A stretch of DNA of 64,000 bases from Pseudonocardia sp. SCN 73-27 (GTDB lineage: Bacteria > Actinomycetota > Actinomycetes > Mycobacteriales > Pseudonocardiaceae): contig MEGH01000013.1 in the NCBI GenBank assembly GCA_001725415.1, positions 1-64,000 of the forward strand, written 5' to 3'. Positions 32,868 through 41,700 of this stretch are shown here, in pieces (the stretch's first letter is position 1; each line of letters starts with the position of its first letter). The position numbers and the translations under genes are program-made. The notes beneath the pieces were generated by a model that saw only the letters and a program-made list of their open reading frames with translations, did no database searches and had not been told where the DNA came from.

Positions 32868-34067
32868 TCAGACGACGCCGCGCTCGTGCAGTCCGCCGAT
32901 CTCCGCCGACGACAGCCCCAGCCGCTCGGCCAGCACCTCGTCGGTCTCGCGGCCCAGCAGCGGCGAGGGACCGGCCGGCCCGTGGGTGCCGTTCCAGCGC
33001 AACGGCGTCCGGGCCGCGACCACCGCGCCCGCGCCGGGCACGACCTCGTCGGACAGTACCGGGTAGGTGCCCTTGCGGTGCGCGGCGACGACGTCGGTCA
33101 TGCCGCGGTAGGCGCTCCACAGCACCCGGGCCTCGTCGAGCTCCCGGCTGGCCTGCTCCAGGCTGCGCGCGGCGAACCACGGCCGCAGGATCGCCGCGAT
33201 CGTCTCCCGCAGCCGGTAGCGGTCGGTCTCCTCCGTGAGGTCGGCGCCCAGCGCCGCCTCGAGCGCGGAGAAGACGTCGCCGGTCCCGGTGACCGTGCAC
33301 AGCGCCTTCCACTGCCCCTCGGTGAGGGCGACGACCATGACGCGCTCGCCGTCCTTGCAGAGGAAGTCGACGCCGAAGCTGCCGTAGACGTGGTTGCCGT
33401 GCCGCGGGCGGTCGTGCCCGCTCGCGGCGACCTCCGAGAGCCAGCCCATGTCGGCGACACCGGTGAGCGCGACGTCGGCCAGCGCGATCTCGATGTAGGC
33501 ACCGCGCTCGTGGCGGTCGCGGTCGCGCAGGGCGGCGAGCACCCCGGTCGCGACGGTCATGCCGGTGATGAGGTCCCACGCCGGCAGCACGTGGTTGACC
33601 GGCGCGCCGCCCTCGGCCGAGCCGGTGATCTCGGGCAGCCCCACCTCGGCGTTGACGGTGTAGTCGACGGCCGGGCGCCCGTCGGGGTGGCCCTGGACGC
33701 GGACGTGGATCAGGTCGGCACGGCGCTGCGTCAGCACCTCGTTGGACATCCACCGCCTGCCCACGATGTTGTCGACGAGCACGCCCCGGTCCGGGCCGGG
33801 CGCCGTGATCAGCGCGACGACCAGCTCGCGGCCCTCGTCGGAGCGCATGTCGACGGCCACGCTGCGCTTCCCGCGGTTGAGCGCGGCCCAGTAGTAGCTG
33901 TCGCCGCTGGGAGCGACCGGCCAGCGTTTGTGGTCGTTGGCGCCGCCGAGCGGGTCGATGCGCACCACGTCGGCGCCCAGGCGCGACAGCGCGAGCCCCG
34001 CGGTGGGGCCCGCGACGAAGCTCGCGCACTCCACGACCTGCAGGCCCTCCAGCGGTCGGACCGTCAT
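32868..34067 (-). CDS. CaiB/BaiF family III CoA transferase, 2-methylfumaryl-CoA isomerase (Mct)-like
   Basis: This 399-aa protein starts at ATG 34067. The family III fold is clear (VVECASFVAGPTAGLALSRLGADVVRIDP, LNRGKRSVAVDM). Internal segments such as VDYTVNAEVGLPEITG, NHVLPAWDLITGM, DRPRHGNHVYGSFG and MVVALTEGQWKAL resemble mesaconyl-C1-CoA/C4-CoA transferase from the 3-hydroxypropionate bicycle, which moves CoA within one molecule. The comparison is from memory and no identity value is claimed. No other bicycle gene is adjacent, so the substrate may be another branched dicarboxylic acid. Confidence 0.85.
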   Translation of the reverse strand: MTVRPLEGLQVVECASFVAGPTAGLALSRLGADVVRIDPLGGANDHKRWPVAPSGDSYYWAALNRGKRSVAVDMRSDEGRELVVALITAPGPDRGVLVDNIVGRRWMSNEVLTQRRADLIHVRVQGHPDGRPAVDYTVNAEVGLPEITGSAEGGAPVNHVLPAWDLITGMTVATGVLAALRDRDRHERGAYIEIALADVALTGVADMGWLSEVAASGHDRPRHGNHVYGSFGVDFLCKDGERVMVVALTEGQWKALCTVTGTGDVFSALEAALGADLTEETDRYRLRETIAAILRPWFAARSLEQASRELDEARVLWSAYRGMTDVVAAHRKGTYPVLSDEVVPGAGAVVAARTPLRWNGTHGPAGPSPLLGRETDEVLAERLGLSSAEIGGLHERGVV

Positions 34068-34301
34068 CGCACCTCCCGGTTGCCGACGCGCCCGCGTGGC
34101 ACGCCACGGCGAACGGTAGTCGGGCGGGGGAGGCCGCGCGTGGGCCGCCGCTCGCCGCGCTGCTCCGACCGGCGGATTGCCCGATGACCCGTTGGGGGTG
34201 AGGCTGGCCCTACCTCTGGTTGGCGGGCGGCCCCCACTGATTCGGGGGCGTCGATCGAGAAGTATCGACGTCGGTCGCCGCCACGAGAGGGGAGCGCGAG
34301 G

Positions 34302-34943
34302 GTGGACGTCGTCTCGATCTGCACCGTCGTGCTGCACAGCCCGTGGCTGCCGCTGGCGCTCGTCGTCCTCATCGCGCTCGACGCCCCGTTCCCGATGCTG
34401 CCCAGCGAGACGATCCTGATGACGGGGTACGCGGCGGCGTTCGCCGACCGCGACTTCGGCGCCGTCGCGCTGCTGATCCTCGCCGCGTTGCTGGGCTGCG
34501 TGCTGGGCGACCTGCTCGTGCACACGCTGGGCCGGACGTCGACACGGCTGCTGGCCCGGCACGTCGAACGTGCCGGACCGGTCGCGCAGTGGGTGACGTC
34601 GACGATGCTGACCCGGCCGCTGGTGGCGCTCGTCGCGGCCCGGTTCGTGCCGAGCGGACGGCTCGTCAGCACGGCGATCGCGGGCCGGGTGGGGCTGCCG
34701 GTGCGCCGGTTCGTGCCCTGCTCGGTGGCGTCGTCGTCGGCGTGGGGTGTGTACATGCTGGTCGCGGGCCTGCTGCTGGGCCCGGTCGTGGCCGACAGCC
34801 CGCTCGTCGGCCTCGCGGTCGGGGCCGGCATGGCCACGGTGACCGCGTCCGCATTCGGCATCTACTACCGGCTGCGGATGCGCCGGCTGCGGCGCGAGGC
34901 ACTGGCCGCCGACCTCGTAACCGCGGATTTCGTCGCTGCGTGA
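34302..34943 (+). CDS. DedA/VTT-family membrane protein
   Basis: This 213-aa protein starts at GTG 34302 (GAGAGGGGAGCG upstream). It has a re-entrant and transmembrane pattern typical of DedA (LVVLIALDAPFPMLPSETILMTGY, with the acidic Glu in the re-entrant loop) and VAARFVPSGRLVSTAIAGRVGLPVRRF, the conserved F.P..R segment. DedA proteins are lipid scramblases or undecaprenyl-phosphate/lipid translocases in several bacteria. No operon partner is apparent. Confidence 0.88.
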   Translation: MDVVSICTVVLHSPWLPLALVVLIALDAPFPMLPSETILMTGYAAAFADRDFGAVALLILAALLGCVLGDLLVHTLGRTSTRLLARHVERAGPVAQWVTSTMLTRPLVALVAARFVPSGRLVSTAIAGRVGLPVRRFVPCSVASSSAWGVYMLVAGLLLGPVVADSPLVGLAVGAGMATVTASAFGIYYRLRMRRLRREALAADLVTADFVAA

Positions 34944-34997
34944 CACTGCCCGGCCGGGATCTTCTCCTCGTCCGGCCCGCGGCGAATACTTGATCGC

Positions 34998-35255
34998 ATG
35001 TCGACGATGACGTGGGTGGCCGAGGTCGGCGAGGACAACGCGCGCTGGCTCGCCACCGAGAGCCGCACCGCCCGCCTCGCCCGTGAGTACCGGCCGGTGG
35101 ACATCGGTGGGGGTCGGATCGAGCTCAACGCGCGTGCCCTCGGGGCGATCCGGGAGCTGGGGGAGGAGGAGGACGGCTTCATCACCGACGACGGCGAGGG
35201 CCTGCGCGTCTGGATCGGCGACGACGCGTTCGAGCTGGAGCTCGTCGAGTCGTAG
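34998..35255 (+). CDS. Small hypothetical protein
   Basis: An 85-aa acidic, soluble protein starting at ATG 34998, 54 bp after the DedA gene. It contains alternating charged and hydrophobic residues predicting a small alpha/beta domain (RPVDIGGGRIELNARALGAI, then DDGEGLRVWIGDDAFELELVES). No family is recognised. It is followed at once by the second copy of the 40-bp palindrome, which probably terminates it. Confidence 0.6.
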   Translation: MSTMTWVAEVGEDNARWLATESRTARLAREYRPVDIGGGRIELNARALGAIRELGEEEDGFITDDGEGLRVWIGDDAFELELVES

Positions 35256-35260
35256 AGCCT

Positions 35261-35300
35261 GTGAGCGGCAATGGTCGCCACGGCGACCATTGCCGCTCAC
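35261..35300. repeat. 40-bp palindromic repeat, copy 2 (probable terminator)
   Basis: A perfect 18-bp stem (GTGAGCGGCAATGGTCGC and complement) with a 4-nt loop, 5 bp after the small hypothetical gene. It differs from the copy at 14611-14650 by a few bases only (T/C in the stem, loop base). The near-identity of two distant copies is more than terminator function requires. Confidence 0.85.
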
Positions 35301-35331
35301 GACCCGGTCCCGGCGGCCGCCGCTACGAAAC

Positions 35332-35398
35332 GAGAGCGCTGCTCTTGACGCATGCCCGACGGTGCGGTTCACTGTTCTCAACAGAGAGCACTGCTCTC
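35332..35398 (+). promoter_or_regulatory. Twin operators GAGAGC-N3-GCTCTC flanking a promoter
   Basis: Two 15-bp palindromes, GAGAGCGCTGCTCTT (35332-35346) and GAGAGCACTGCTCTC (35384-35398), share a half-site and lie 52 bp apart (start to start). A TTGACG box overlaps the end of the first. The second ends 18 bp before the DUF385 start codon. The form is typical of TetR-family operators, so the gene downstream is probably tightly repressed by a regulator encoded elsewhere. Confidence 0.75.
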
Positions 35399-35416
35399 AC
35401 ATCAACGGAGGACACC

Positions 35417-35866
35417 ATGACCGCCACCGCCCGCTACATCGCCCCCGGTCGCAGCACCGCGCTCTTCAATGCCGCGATCGCCGGCCTCACCCGCCTCGGC
35501 GTCAGCGTCTGGGGCAGCCGGGTCCTGGCCGTCCGCGGCCGCACCAGCGGGGAGTGGCGCACCACTCCGGTCAACCTGCTCACCGTCGACGGCGAGCGCT
35601 ACCTCGTCGCCCCGCGCGGCGTCACCCAGTGGGTGCGCAACATCCGCGTCGCCGGCGGCGGCGAGCTCCACGTCGGGCGCCGCACCGAGGCCATCACCGT
35701 CACCGAGCTCGCCGACGCCGACAAGCCCGCGCTCCTGCGCGAGTACCTGCGCCGCTGGAAGTTCGAGGTGGGGGTGTTCTTCGACGGGGTCGACGCCTCG
35801 GCCGACGACGCGACCCTGCGCGCCATCGCGCCCGGCTATCCCGTGTTCCGGGTCCTGCCCGCCTGA
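35417..35866 (+). CDS. Deazaflavin (F420)-dependent nitroreductase-like protein (DUF385)
   Basis: This 149-aa protein starts at ATG 35417 with GGAGGA upstream. It has the split-barrel fold of F420-dependent nitroreductases: RGRTSGEWRTTPVNLLTVDGERYLVAPRGVTQWVRNIRVAGGGEL matches the conserved core, including the R-T-S-G and W-N-R pattern. Such enzymes reduce activated double bonds or nitro groups with F420H2. It is preceded by a pair of palindromic operators, pointing to induction by a xenobiotic, and followed by a strong hairpin. Confidence 0.9.
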   Translation: MTATARYIAPGRSTALFNAAIAGLTRLGVSVWGSRVLAVRGRTSGEWRTTPVNLLTVDGERYLVAPRGVTQWVRNIRVAGGGELHVGRRTEAITVTELADADKPALLREYLRRWKFEVGVFFDGVDASADDATLRAIAPGYPVFRVLPA

Positions 35867-35887
35867 TGCGACACCCCGGACAGACCA

Positions 35888-35927
35888 ACCGGGACCGGTG
35901 GAGGCTCCCCGTTCCACCGGTCCCGGT
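35888..35927 (+). terminator. Hairpin terminator of the DUF385 gene
   Basis: A perfect 15-bp inverted repeat (35888-35902 with 35913-35927) and 10-nt loop, 21 bp after the stop codon. The remaining bases to the next gene (35928-36170) show no ORF of interest; a TACGCT box at 36158-36163 may be the -10 of the next gene. Confidence 0.85.
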
Positions 35928-36170
35928 CAATCGGACAACGCGTGGGCGGGCGATGAGTTTCGGTCCCTCGCCCATGGCCGTCGAGCGGGCACCGGGCGTC
36001 GGCGACCGGTCCGACACGCCGATGATCACGACACCCTGACCGGCCCGCCGGCGCGCCCGCATCCCTTGGGCCGTCGGCAGATCAGGACGAACCGGTCACC
36101 GCCGACAGGTCACCCGGGGACAACCGCCGCACACGCGGCGCAACACCCCGACGGGTCATACGCTGCGCAC

Positions 36171-37205
36171 GTGGCCGAACCCCCCGACGCCGGGACCAGG
36201 AAGAACGGGACCGAGGAGAAGGAGGGCGGCGAGAGCACCCTCACCGTCCTCGTCGCGCTGGGAGCCAATGCCGCCATCGGCGTCCTCAAGCTCATCGCCG
36301 GCCTCCTCACCGGCTCCGCCGCGATGCTCGCCGAGGCCGGGCACTCCGTCGCCGACACCGCCACCGAGGGCCTGCTGCTCACCGCGCTGCGCCGCTCCAC
36401 CCGCGCGGCCGACCGCCGCCATCCCTTCGGCTACGGCAAGGAACGCTTCTTCTGGGCGCTGATCGCCGCCGTCTCGATCTTCGTCTCCGGCGCGGTCTTC
36501 GCGATCTACGAGGGCATCCGCACGATCCTCGGCGACGAGGCCGAGCAGACTGCGGTCCTCGTCGCCTACATCGTGCTGGCGATCTCGTTCGTGCTCGAGG
36601 GAATCTCCTGGATCCAGGCCGTCCGCCAGCTGCGCAGCGAGGCCGCCGCCGACGACCTCTCCCCGCTGGAGTGGTTGCGCCGCACCGATGATCCGACCGT
36701 CAAGACGGTGTTCTTCGAGGACTCGGCAGCGCTGACCGGGCTCCTGCTCGCCTTCGCCGGCGTCGGGCTGCACCAGCTCACCGGCTCCGCGATCTACGAC
36801 GGCATCGCCTCCCTGCTGATCGGGCTGCTGCTCACCGGCGTCGCCTACATCCTGGGGCGCACCAACAAGGGGCTGCTCATCGGGCGCCAGGCCGACGCCC
36901 GGACCGTCGTCGCGATCCGCGACGCGCTCGGCGCCCGTCCGGAGGTCGACGCCGTGGTCGACCTGCTCACCATGATGCTCGGCACCGACCAGATCCTGTT
37001 GTGCGCCAGGCTCGACTTCGACGACGCACTCGGTGCGGCCGACCTCGAACGCACGTGCGTGGAGATCGACGCCGACCTGCGGGAGCGGTTCCCCGATCTT
37101 GCCGAGGTGTTCCTGGAGCCGGTGCCGCGCAACGACCCCACGATGCGCGAGCGGGTCCTGTCGCGATACGGCGGGTCGACGAGCCTGGGCAAGCCGACGC
37201 CCTGA
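36171..37205 (+). CDS. Cation diffusion facilitator (CDF) family metal transporter
   Basis: This 344-aa protein starts at GTG 36171, apparently leaderless (TACGCT box 8 nt upstream). Six transmembrane helices carry the CDF metal site: MLAEAGHSVADTATEGLLL in helix 2 (HxxxD) and FFEDSAALTGLLLAFAG in helix 5, plus RRHPFGYGKERFFWALIAA. The C-terminal cytoplasmic ferredoxin-like domain follows. It exports divalent metal (Zn, Mn, Fe or Co; not distinguishable). The helix-5 motif EDSAA in place of HxxxD suggests manganese or iron over zinc, which is inference. Confidence 0.92.
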   Translation: MAEPPDAGTRKNGTEEKEGGESTLTVLVALGANAAIGVLKLIAGLLTGSAAMLAEAGHSVADTATEGLLLTALRRSTRAADRRHPFGYGKERFFWALIAAVSIFVSGAVFAIYEGIRTILGDEAEQTAVLVAYIVLAISFVLEGISWIQAVRQLRSEAAADDLSPLEWLRRTDDPTVKTVFFEDSAALTGLLLAFAGVGLHQLTGSAIYDGIASLLIGLLLTGVAYILGRTNKGLLIGRQADARTVVAIRDALGARPEVDAVVDLLTMMLGTDQILLCARLDFDDALGAADLERTCVEIDADLRERFPDLAEVFLEPVPRNDPTMRERVLSRYGGSTSLGKPTP

Positions 37206-37214
37206 CCCACGACC

Positions 37215-37254
37215 GCCGCCGAGTTCGACACCGGACCGCTCCCGACCATGGTCG
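37215..37254. repeat. Short conserved element after a transporter gene, copy 2
   Basis: CGCCGAGTTCGACACC followed by GAC-GCT-GA-CATG, similar to 30731-30770. It lies 10 bp after the CDF transporter stop. Function unknown. Confidence 0.4.
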
Positions 37255-37285
37255 AACCACTCTCCCGTGGGAACACTGCGTGACA

Positions 37286-37326
37286 GCAGCGGGCCCGGAC
37301 ACCTCGCTCGGGTGTCCGGGCCCGCT
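37286..37326. terminator. Strong bidirectional terminator between CDF transporter and gltD
   Basis: A perfect 17-bp inverted repeat (37286-37302 with 37310-37326) and 7-nt loop in the gap between convergent genes. Confidence 0.85.
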
Positions 37327-37343
37327 GTCGTACGGGGTGTGCG

Positions 37344-38798
37344 TCAGGCGATCTGGCGGTCCGTCGGGTTGATCGGGCGGGGGAGGACCGCCCGGCCCGT
37401 CAGGAACCGGTCGACACCCGCGGCGGCCGAGCGGCCCTCCGCGATCGCCCACACGATCAGCGACTGACCGCGGCCCATGTCGCCCGCGGAGAAGACGCCG
37501 TCGACGCTGGTCATGTACTGGTCGTCGCGCGCGACGTTGCCGCGCTCGTCGAGGTCCACGCCCAGGTCGGTGACGAGCTTGCCCTTCTCGGGACCGACGA
37601 AGCCCATGGCCAGCAGCACCAGGTCCGCCTTCAGCTCACGCTCGGTGCCCTCCGTCGGGACGAAGCGCCCCGACTCGTCGCGGGTGACCTCGACGAGACG
37701 CAGCGCGCGAACGTTGCCGTCCTCGTCGCCGACGAACTCGGTCGTGTTGACCGCGAACAGGCGCTCGCCGCCCTCCTCGTGGGCCGAGGAGACGCGGTAG
37801 ACCATCGGGTAGGTCGGCCACGGCATGCCGTCGGTGCGGTGCTCCGGCGGCGTCGGCATGATCTCCAGCTGCGTCACCGACGCGGCGCCCTGACGGTGCG
37901 AGGTGCCCAGGCAGTCCGCGCCCGTGTCACCGCCGCCGATGATCACGACGTGCTTGCCCTCCGCCGAGACCGGCGGCGCGTCGATGTCGCCCTGCTGCAC
38001 GTGGTTGGCCCACGGCAGGAACTCCATCGCCTGGTGGATGCCGGTGAGCTCGCGCCCGTCGACGGGGATGTCGCGCCACGCCGTCGCGCCGCCCGCGAGG
38101 ACGACCGCGTCGAACTCGGCCCGCAGCTGCGACGCGGTGATGTCGGTGCCGACGTCGACCGAGGCCCGGAACAGGGTGCCCTCGTCCTTCATCTGCTGCA
38201 GGCGGCGGTCGAGCCGCGACTTCTCCATCTTGAACTCGGGGATGCCGTAGCGCAGCAGGCCGCCGATACGGTCGGCCCGCTCGAACACGACGACCTCGTG
38301 GCCGACCCGGGTGAGCTGCTGCGCGGCGGCCAGGCCCGCGGGCCCGGAGCCGACGACGGCGACCTTCTTGCCCGTCCGCGTCTGCGCCGGCTGCGGGGTG
38401 ACCCAGCCCTCGTCCCACGCGCGGTCGATGATCTCGATCTCGACCTGCTTGATGGTGACGGGCTGCTGGTTGATCCCCAGCACGCACGCCGCCTCGCACG
38501 GGGCGGGGCACAGCGTCCCGGTGAACTCCGGGAAGTTGTTGGTGGCGTGCAGCCGCTCGACGGCCTCGCGCCAGTCGTGGCGCCAGACCTGGTCGTTCCA
38601 CTCCGGGATGAGGTTGCCCAGCGGGCAGCCCTGGTGGCAGAACGGGATGCCGCAGTTCATGCAGCGCCCGGCCTGCTTCTCCAGGTTCTCGCGCGGGAAG
38701 TCCTCGTAGACCTCGCGCCAGTCCATCAGGCGCAGGTCGACGGGACGGCGCTTCGGGGTCTCCCGGTCGGTGGTGAGGAATCCCTTCGGGTCAGCCAT
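37344..38798 (-). CDS. gltD: Glutamate synthase (NADPH) small subunit
   Basis: This 484-aa protein starts at ATG 38798. It has N-terminal low-potential [4Fe-4S] sites ([23 protein letters not shown] and [13 protein letters not shown]), a first FAD dinucleotide motif [17 protein letters not shown] and a second NADPH-binding motif [14 protein letters not shown]. It passes electrons from NADPH to the large subunit. It follows gltB with an 8-nt overlap, so the two are co-translated. Length and motifs are normal. Together they make glutamate from glutamine and 2-oxoglutarate. Confidence 0.97.
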   Translation of the reverse strand: MADPKGFLTTDRETPKRRPVDLRLMDWREVYEDFPRENLEKQAGRCMNCGIPFCHQGCPLGNLIPEWNDQVWRHDWREAVERLHATNNFPEFTGTLCPAPCEAACVLGINQQPVTIKQVEIEIIDRAWDEGWVTPQPAQTRTGKKVAVVGSGPAGLAAAQQLTRVGHEVVVFERADRIGGLLRYGIPEFKMEKSRLDRRLQQMKDEGTLFRASVDVGTDITASQLRAEFDAVVLAGGATAWRDIPVDGRELTGIHQAMEFLPWANHVQQGDIDAPPVSAEGKHVVIIGGGDTGADCLGTSHRQGAASVTQLEIMPTPPEHRTDGMPWPTYPMVYRVSSAHEEGGERLFAVNTTEFVGDEDGNVRALRLVEVTRDESGRFVPTEGTERELKADLVLLAMGFVGPEKGKLVTDLGVDLDERGNVARDDQYMTSVDGVFSAGDMGRGQSLIVWAIAEGRSAAAGVDRFLTGRAVLPRPINPTDRQIA

Positions 38799-41700
38799 GC
38801 GAGGCCTCCATGATCGCCTCGTCCACGTTGCGGCCGTCGCGCTCCGCGGCGGCACGCGCCTTGAGGACGCGCTTGTAGTCCTTGGGCATGACCTTGCCGA
38901 AACGCTCGACGGCCACGTCCCAGTCGGTGAGCAGGGCGTGCGCCACCGCCGAATCGGTCTCGGCGTGGTGGCGCTCGACGATGTCGCGCAGGAACTCGCG
39001 GTCGTCCTCGTCGAGCGGGTCGACGTCGACCATCTCGGGGTTGACCCGGTGCTCCGGCAGGTCGAGTACGTAGGCGACACCGCCCGACATGCCGGCGGCG
39101 AAGTTGCGGCCGACCCGGCCGAGCACGACGGCCTTGCCGCCCGTCATGTACTCGCAGCCGTGGTCGCCCACGCCCTCGACGACGGCCGTCGCGCCCGAGT
39201 TGCGGACGCAGAACCGCTCGCCGACGATGCCGCGCACGAAGATCTCGCCGGACGTCGCCCCGTAGAGGATGACGTTGCCCGCGATGATGTTCTCCTCGGC
39301 CGCGAACGGCGCCGTCGGGTCGGGGCGCAGCGTGAGCCGACCGCCCGAGAGGCCCTTGCCGAAGAAGTCGTTCGTGTCGCCGACGAGGCGCATCGTGATA
39401 CCGCGGGGCACGAACGCGCCGAAGGACTGCCCGGCCGACCCCGTGAACGTGATGTCGATCGTGTCGTCGGGCAGGCCCTCGCCGCCCCACCGCTTGGTGA
39501 GCTCGTAGCCGAGCATCGTGCCGACGGTGCGGTTGACGTTGCGGACCGGCAGGTCGAGGCGGACCTTGTCGCCGGAGGCGAGCGCGCCCTCGGCGAGCTG
39601 GATCACCGTGTTGTCGAGCGCCTTCTCCAGGCCGTGGTCCTGGCCGCGGGTGCGGTGGCGGGAGCTACCGGCCGGGAGCTTGGGCATGTCGAAGATGGGC
39701 CGCAGGTCGAGGCCCTGGGTCTTCCAGTGCCGCACCGCGTCGTCGGTGTCGAGCATCTCGGCGTGCCCGACGGCCTCCTCCAGGGTCCGGAAGCCGAGCG
39801 CGGCCAGGTACTCCCGCACCTCCTCGGCGACGAACCGCATGAAGTTGACGACGTACTCGGCCTTGCCGTCGAATCGCTCCCGCAGGACGGGGTTCTGCGT
39901 CGCGACGCCGACCGGACACGTGTCGAGGTGACAGACGCGCATCATGATGCAGCCCGACACGACCAGCGGGGCCGTCGCGAAGCCGAACTCCTCGGCGCCC
40001 AGCAGGGCGGCGATGACGACGTCGCGGCCGGTCTTCATCTGGCCGTCGGCCTGCACGACGATGCGGTCGCGCAGGTTGTTGGCGATCAGCGTCTGCTGGG
40101 TCTCGGCCAGGCCGAGCTCCCAGGGACCACCCGCGTGCTTGATCGACGACAGCGGCGAGGCGCCGGTGCCGCCGTCGTGGCCCGAGATGAGCACGACGTC
40201 GGAGTGCGCCTTGGCCACGCCCGCCGCGACCGTGCCGACGCCGACCTGGCTGACCAGCTTCACGTGGATGCGGGCCCGGGGGTTGGCGTTCTTCAGGTCG
40301 TGGATGAGCTGCTTGATGTCCTCGATCGAGTAGATGTCGTGGTGCGGCGGCGGCGAGATCAGGCCGACGCCCGGCGTCGAGTACCGGGTCTTGGCGATCC
40401 ACGGGTAGACCTTGCTGCCGGGCAGCTGACCACCCTCGCCGGGCTTGGCACCCTGCGCGATCTTGATCTGGATGTCGTCGGAGTTGACCAGGTACTCGCT
40501 GGTCACGCCGAAGCGGCCGGACGCCACCTGCTTCACCGCGCTGCGCCGGCTGTCGCCGTTCGCGTCGGGGGTGAACCGGTCGGTGTCCTCACCGCCCTCA
40601 CCGGTGTTCGACTTGCCGCCGAGACGGTTCATCGCGATGGCGAGGGTCTGGTGCATCTCCTGGGAGATGGAGCCGTAGGAGATCGCGCCCGTGGCGAACC
40701 GGGTCACGATCGACTCGACCGGCTCGACCTCGTCGATCGGCACCGGCGGGCGGACGCCCTCCTTGAGCTTGAACATCCCGCGCAACGTCATCAGTCGACC
40801 GGCCTGGTCGTCGACCGCGCGGGTGTACTCCTTGAAGACGTCGTATCGGCCCTGCCGGGTGGAGTGCTGCAGCTTGAAGACGGTCTGCGGGTTGAACAGG
40901 TGCAGCTCGCCCTCGCGGCGCCACTGGTACTCACCGCCGACGTCGAGGGTGCGGTGGGTCGCGCGGACGTCGTCGGAGGGGAACGCCTTGCGGTGCAGGC
41001 GCAGCACCTCCTCGGCGAGCACGTCGAAGCCGACACCGCCGAGCCGGGACGTGGTCCCGGTGAAGCAGGAGTCGATGACCTCGTGGCCCAGGCCGATCGA
41101 CTCGAAGATCTGCGCGCCGGTGTACGACGCGACCGTCGAGATGCCGATCTTGGACATCGTCTTGCGGACGCCCTTGCCCAGCGCCTTGACCAGGTTCTTC
41201 GCCGCGGTCTTGGCGTCGATGCCCGGGATGTCGCCCCGGTCGGCCAGGTCCTCGACCGTGGCCATGGCCAGGTACGGGTTGACCGCGGCGGCGCCGTAGC
41301 CGATGAGCAGCGCGATGTGGTGGACCTCGCGGGCGTCGGCCGCCTCCACGATCAGGCCGACGCGGGTGCGGGTGCGCTCACGGACCAGGTGGTGGTGCAC
41401 CGCACCGGTGAGCAGCAGCGACGGGATCGGCGCGTGCGCGGCGTCGACACCGCGCTGCGACAGCACGATGAGGTGCGCGCCGTCGGCGATGGCCTGCGAG
41501 ACCTCTGCCTTGATCTCGGCGAGGCGCTCGACGAGACCCTCGCCGCCCTTGGCCGTCTCGAACAGGCCGCGCACGGTGTGCGAGGCGAAGCCCGGGTACT
41601 CGCCGTCGTCGTTGATGTGGACGATGCGGGCCAGGTCGTCGTTGCCGAGCACGGGGAACGGCAGCACGATCGTGCGGCAGCTCGCCGGGCCCGCCTGCAG

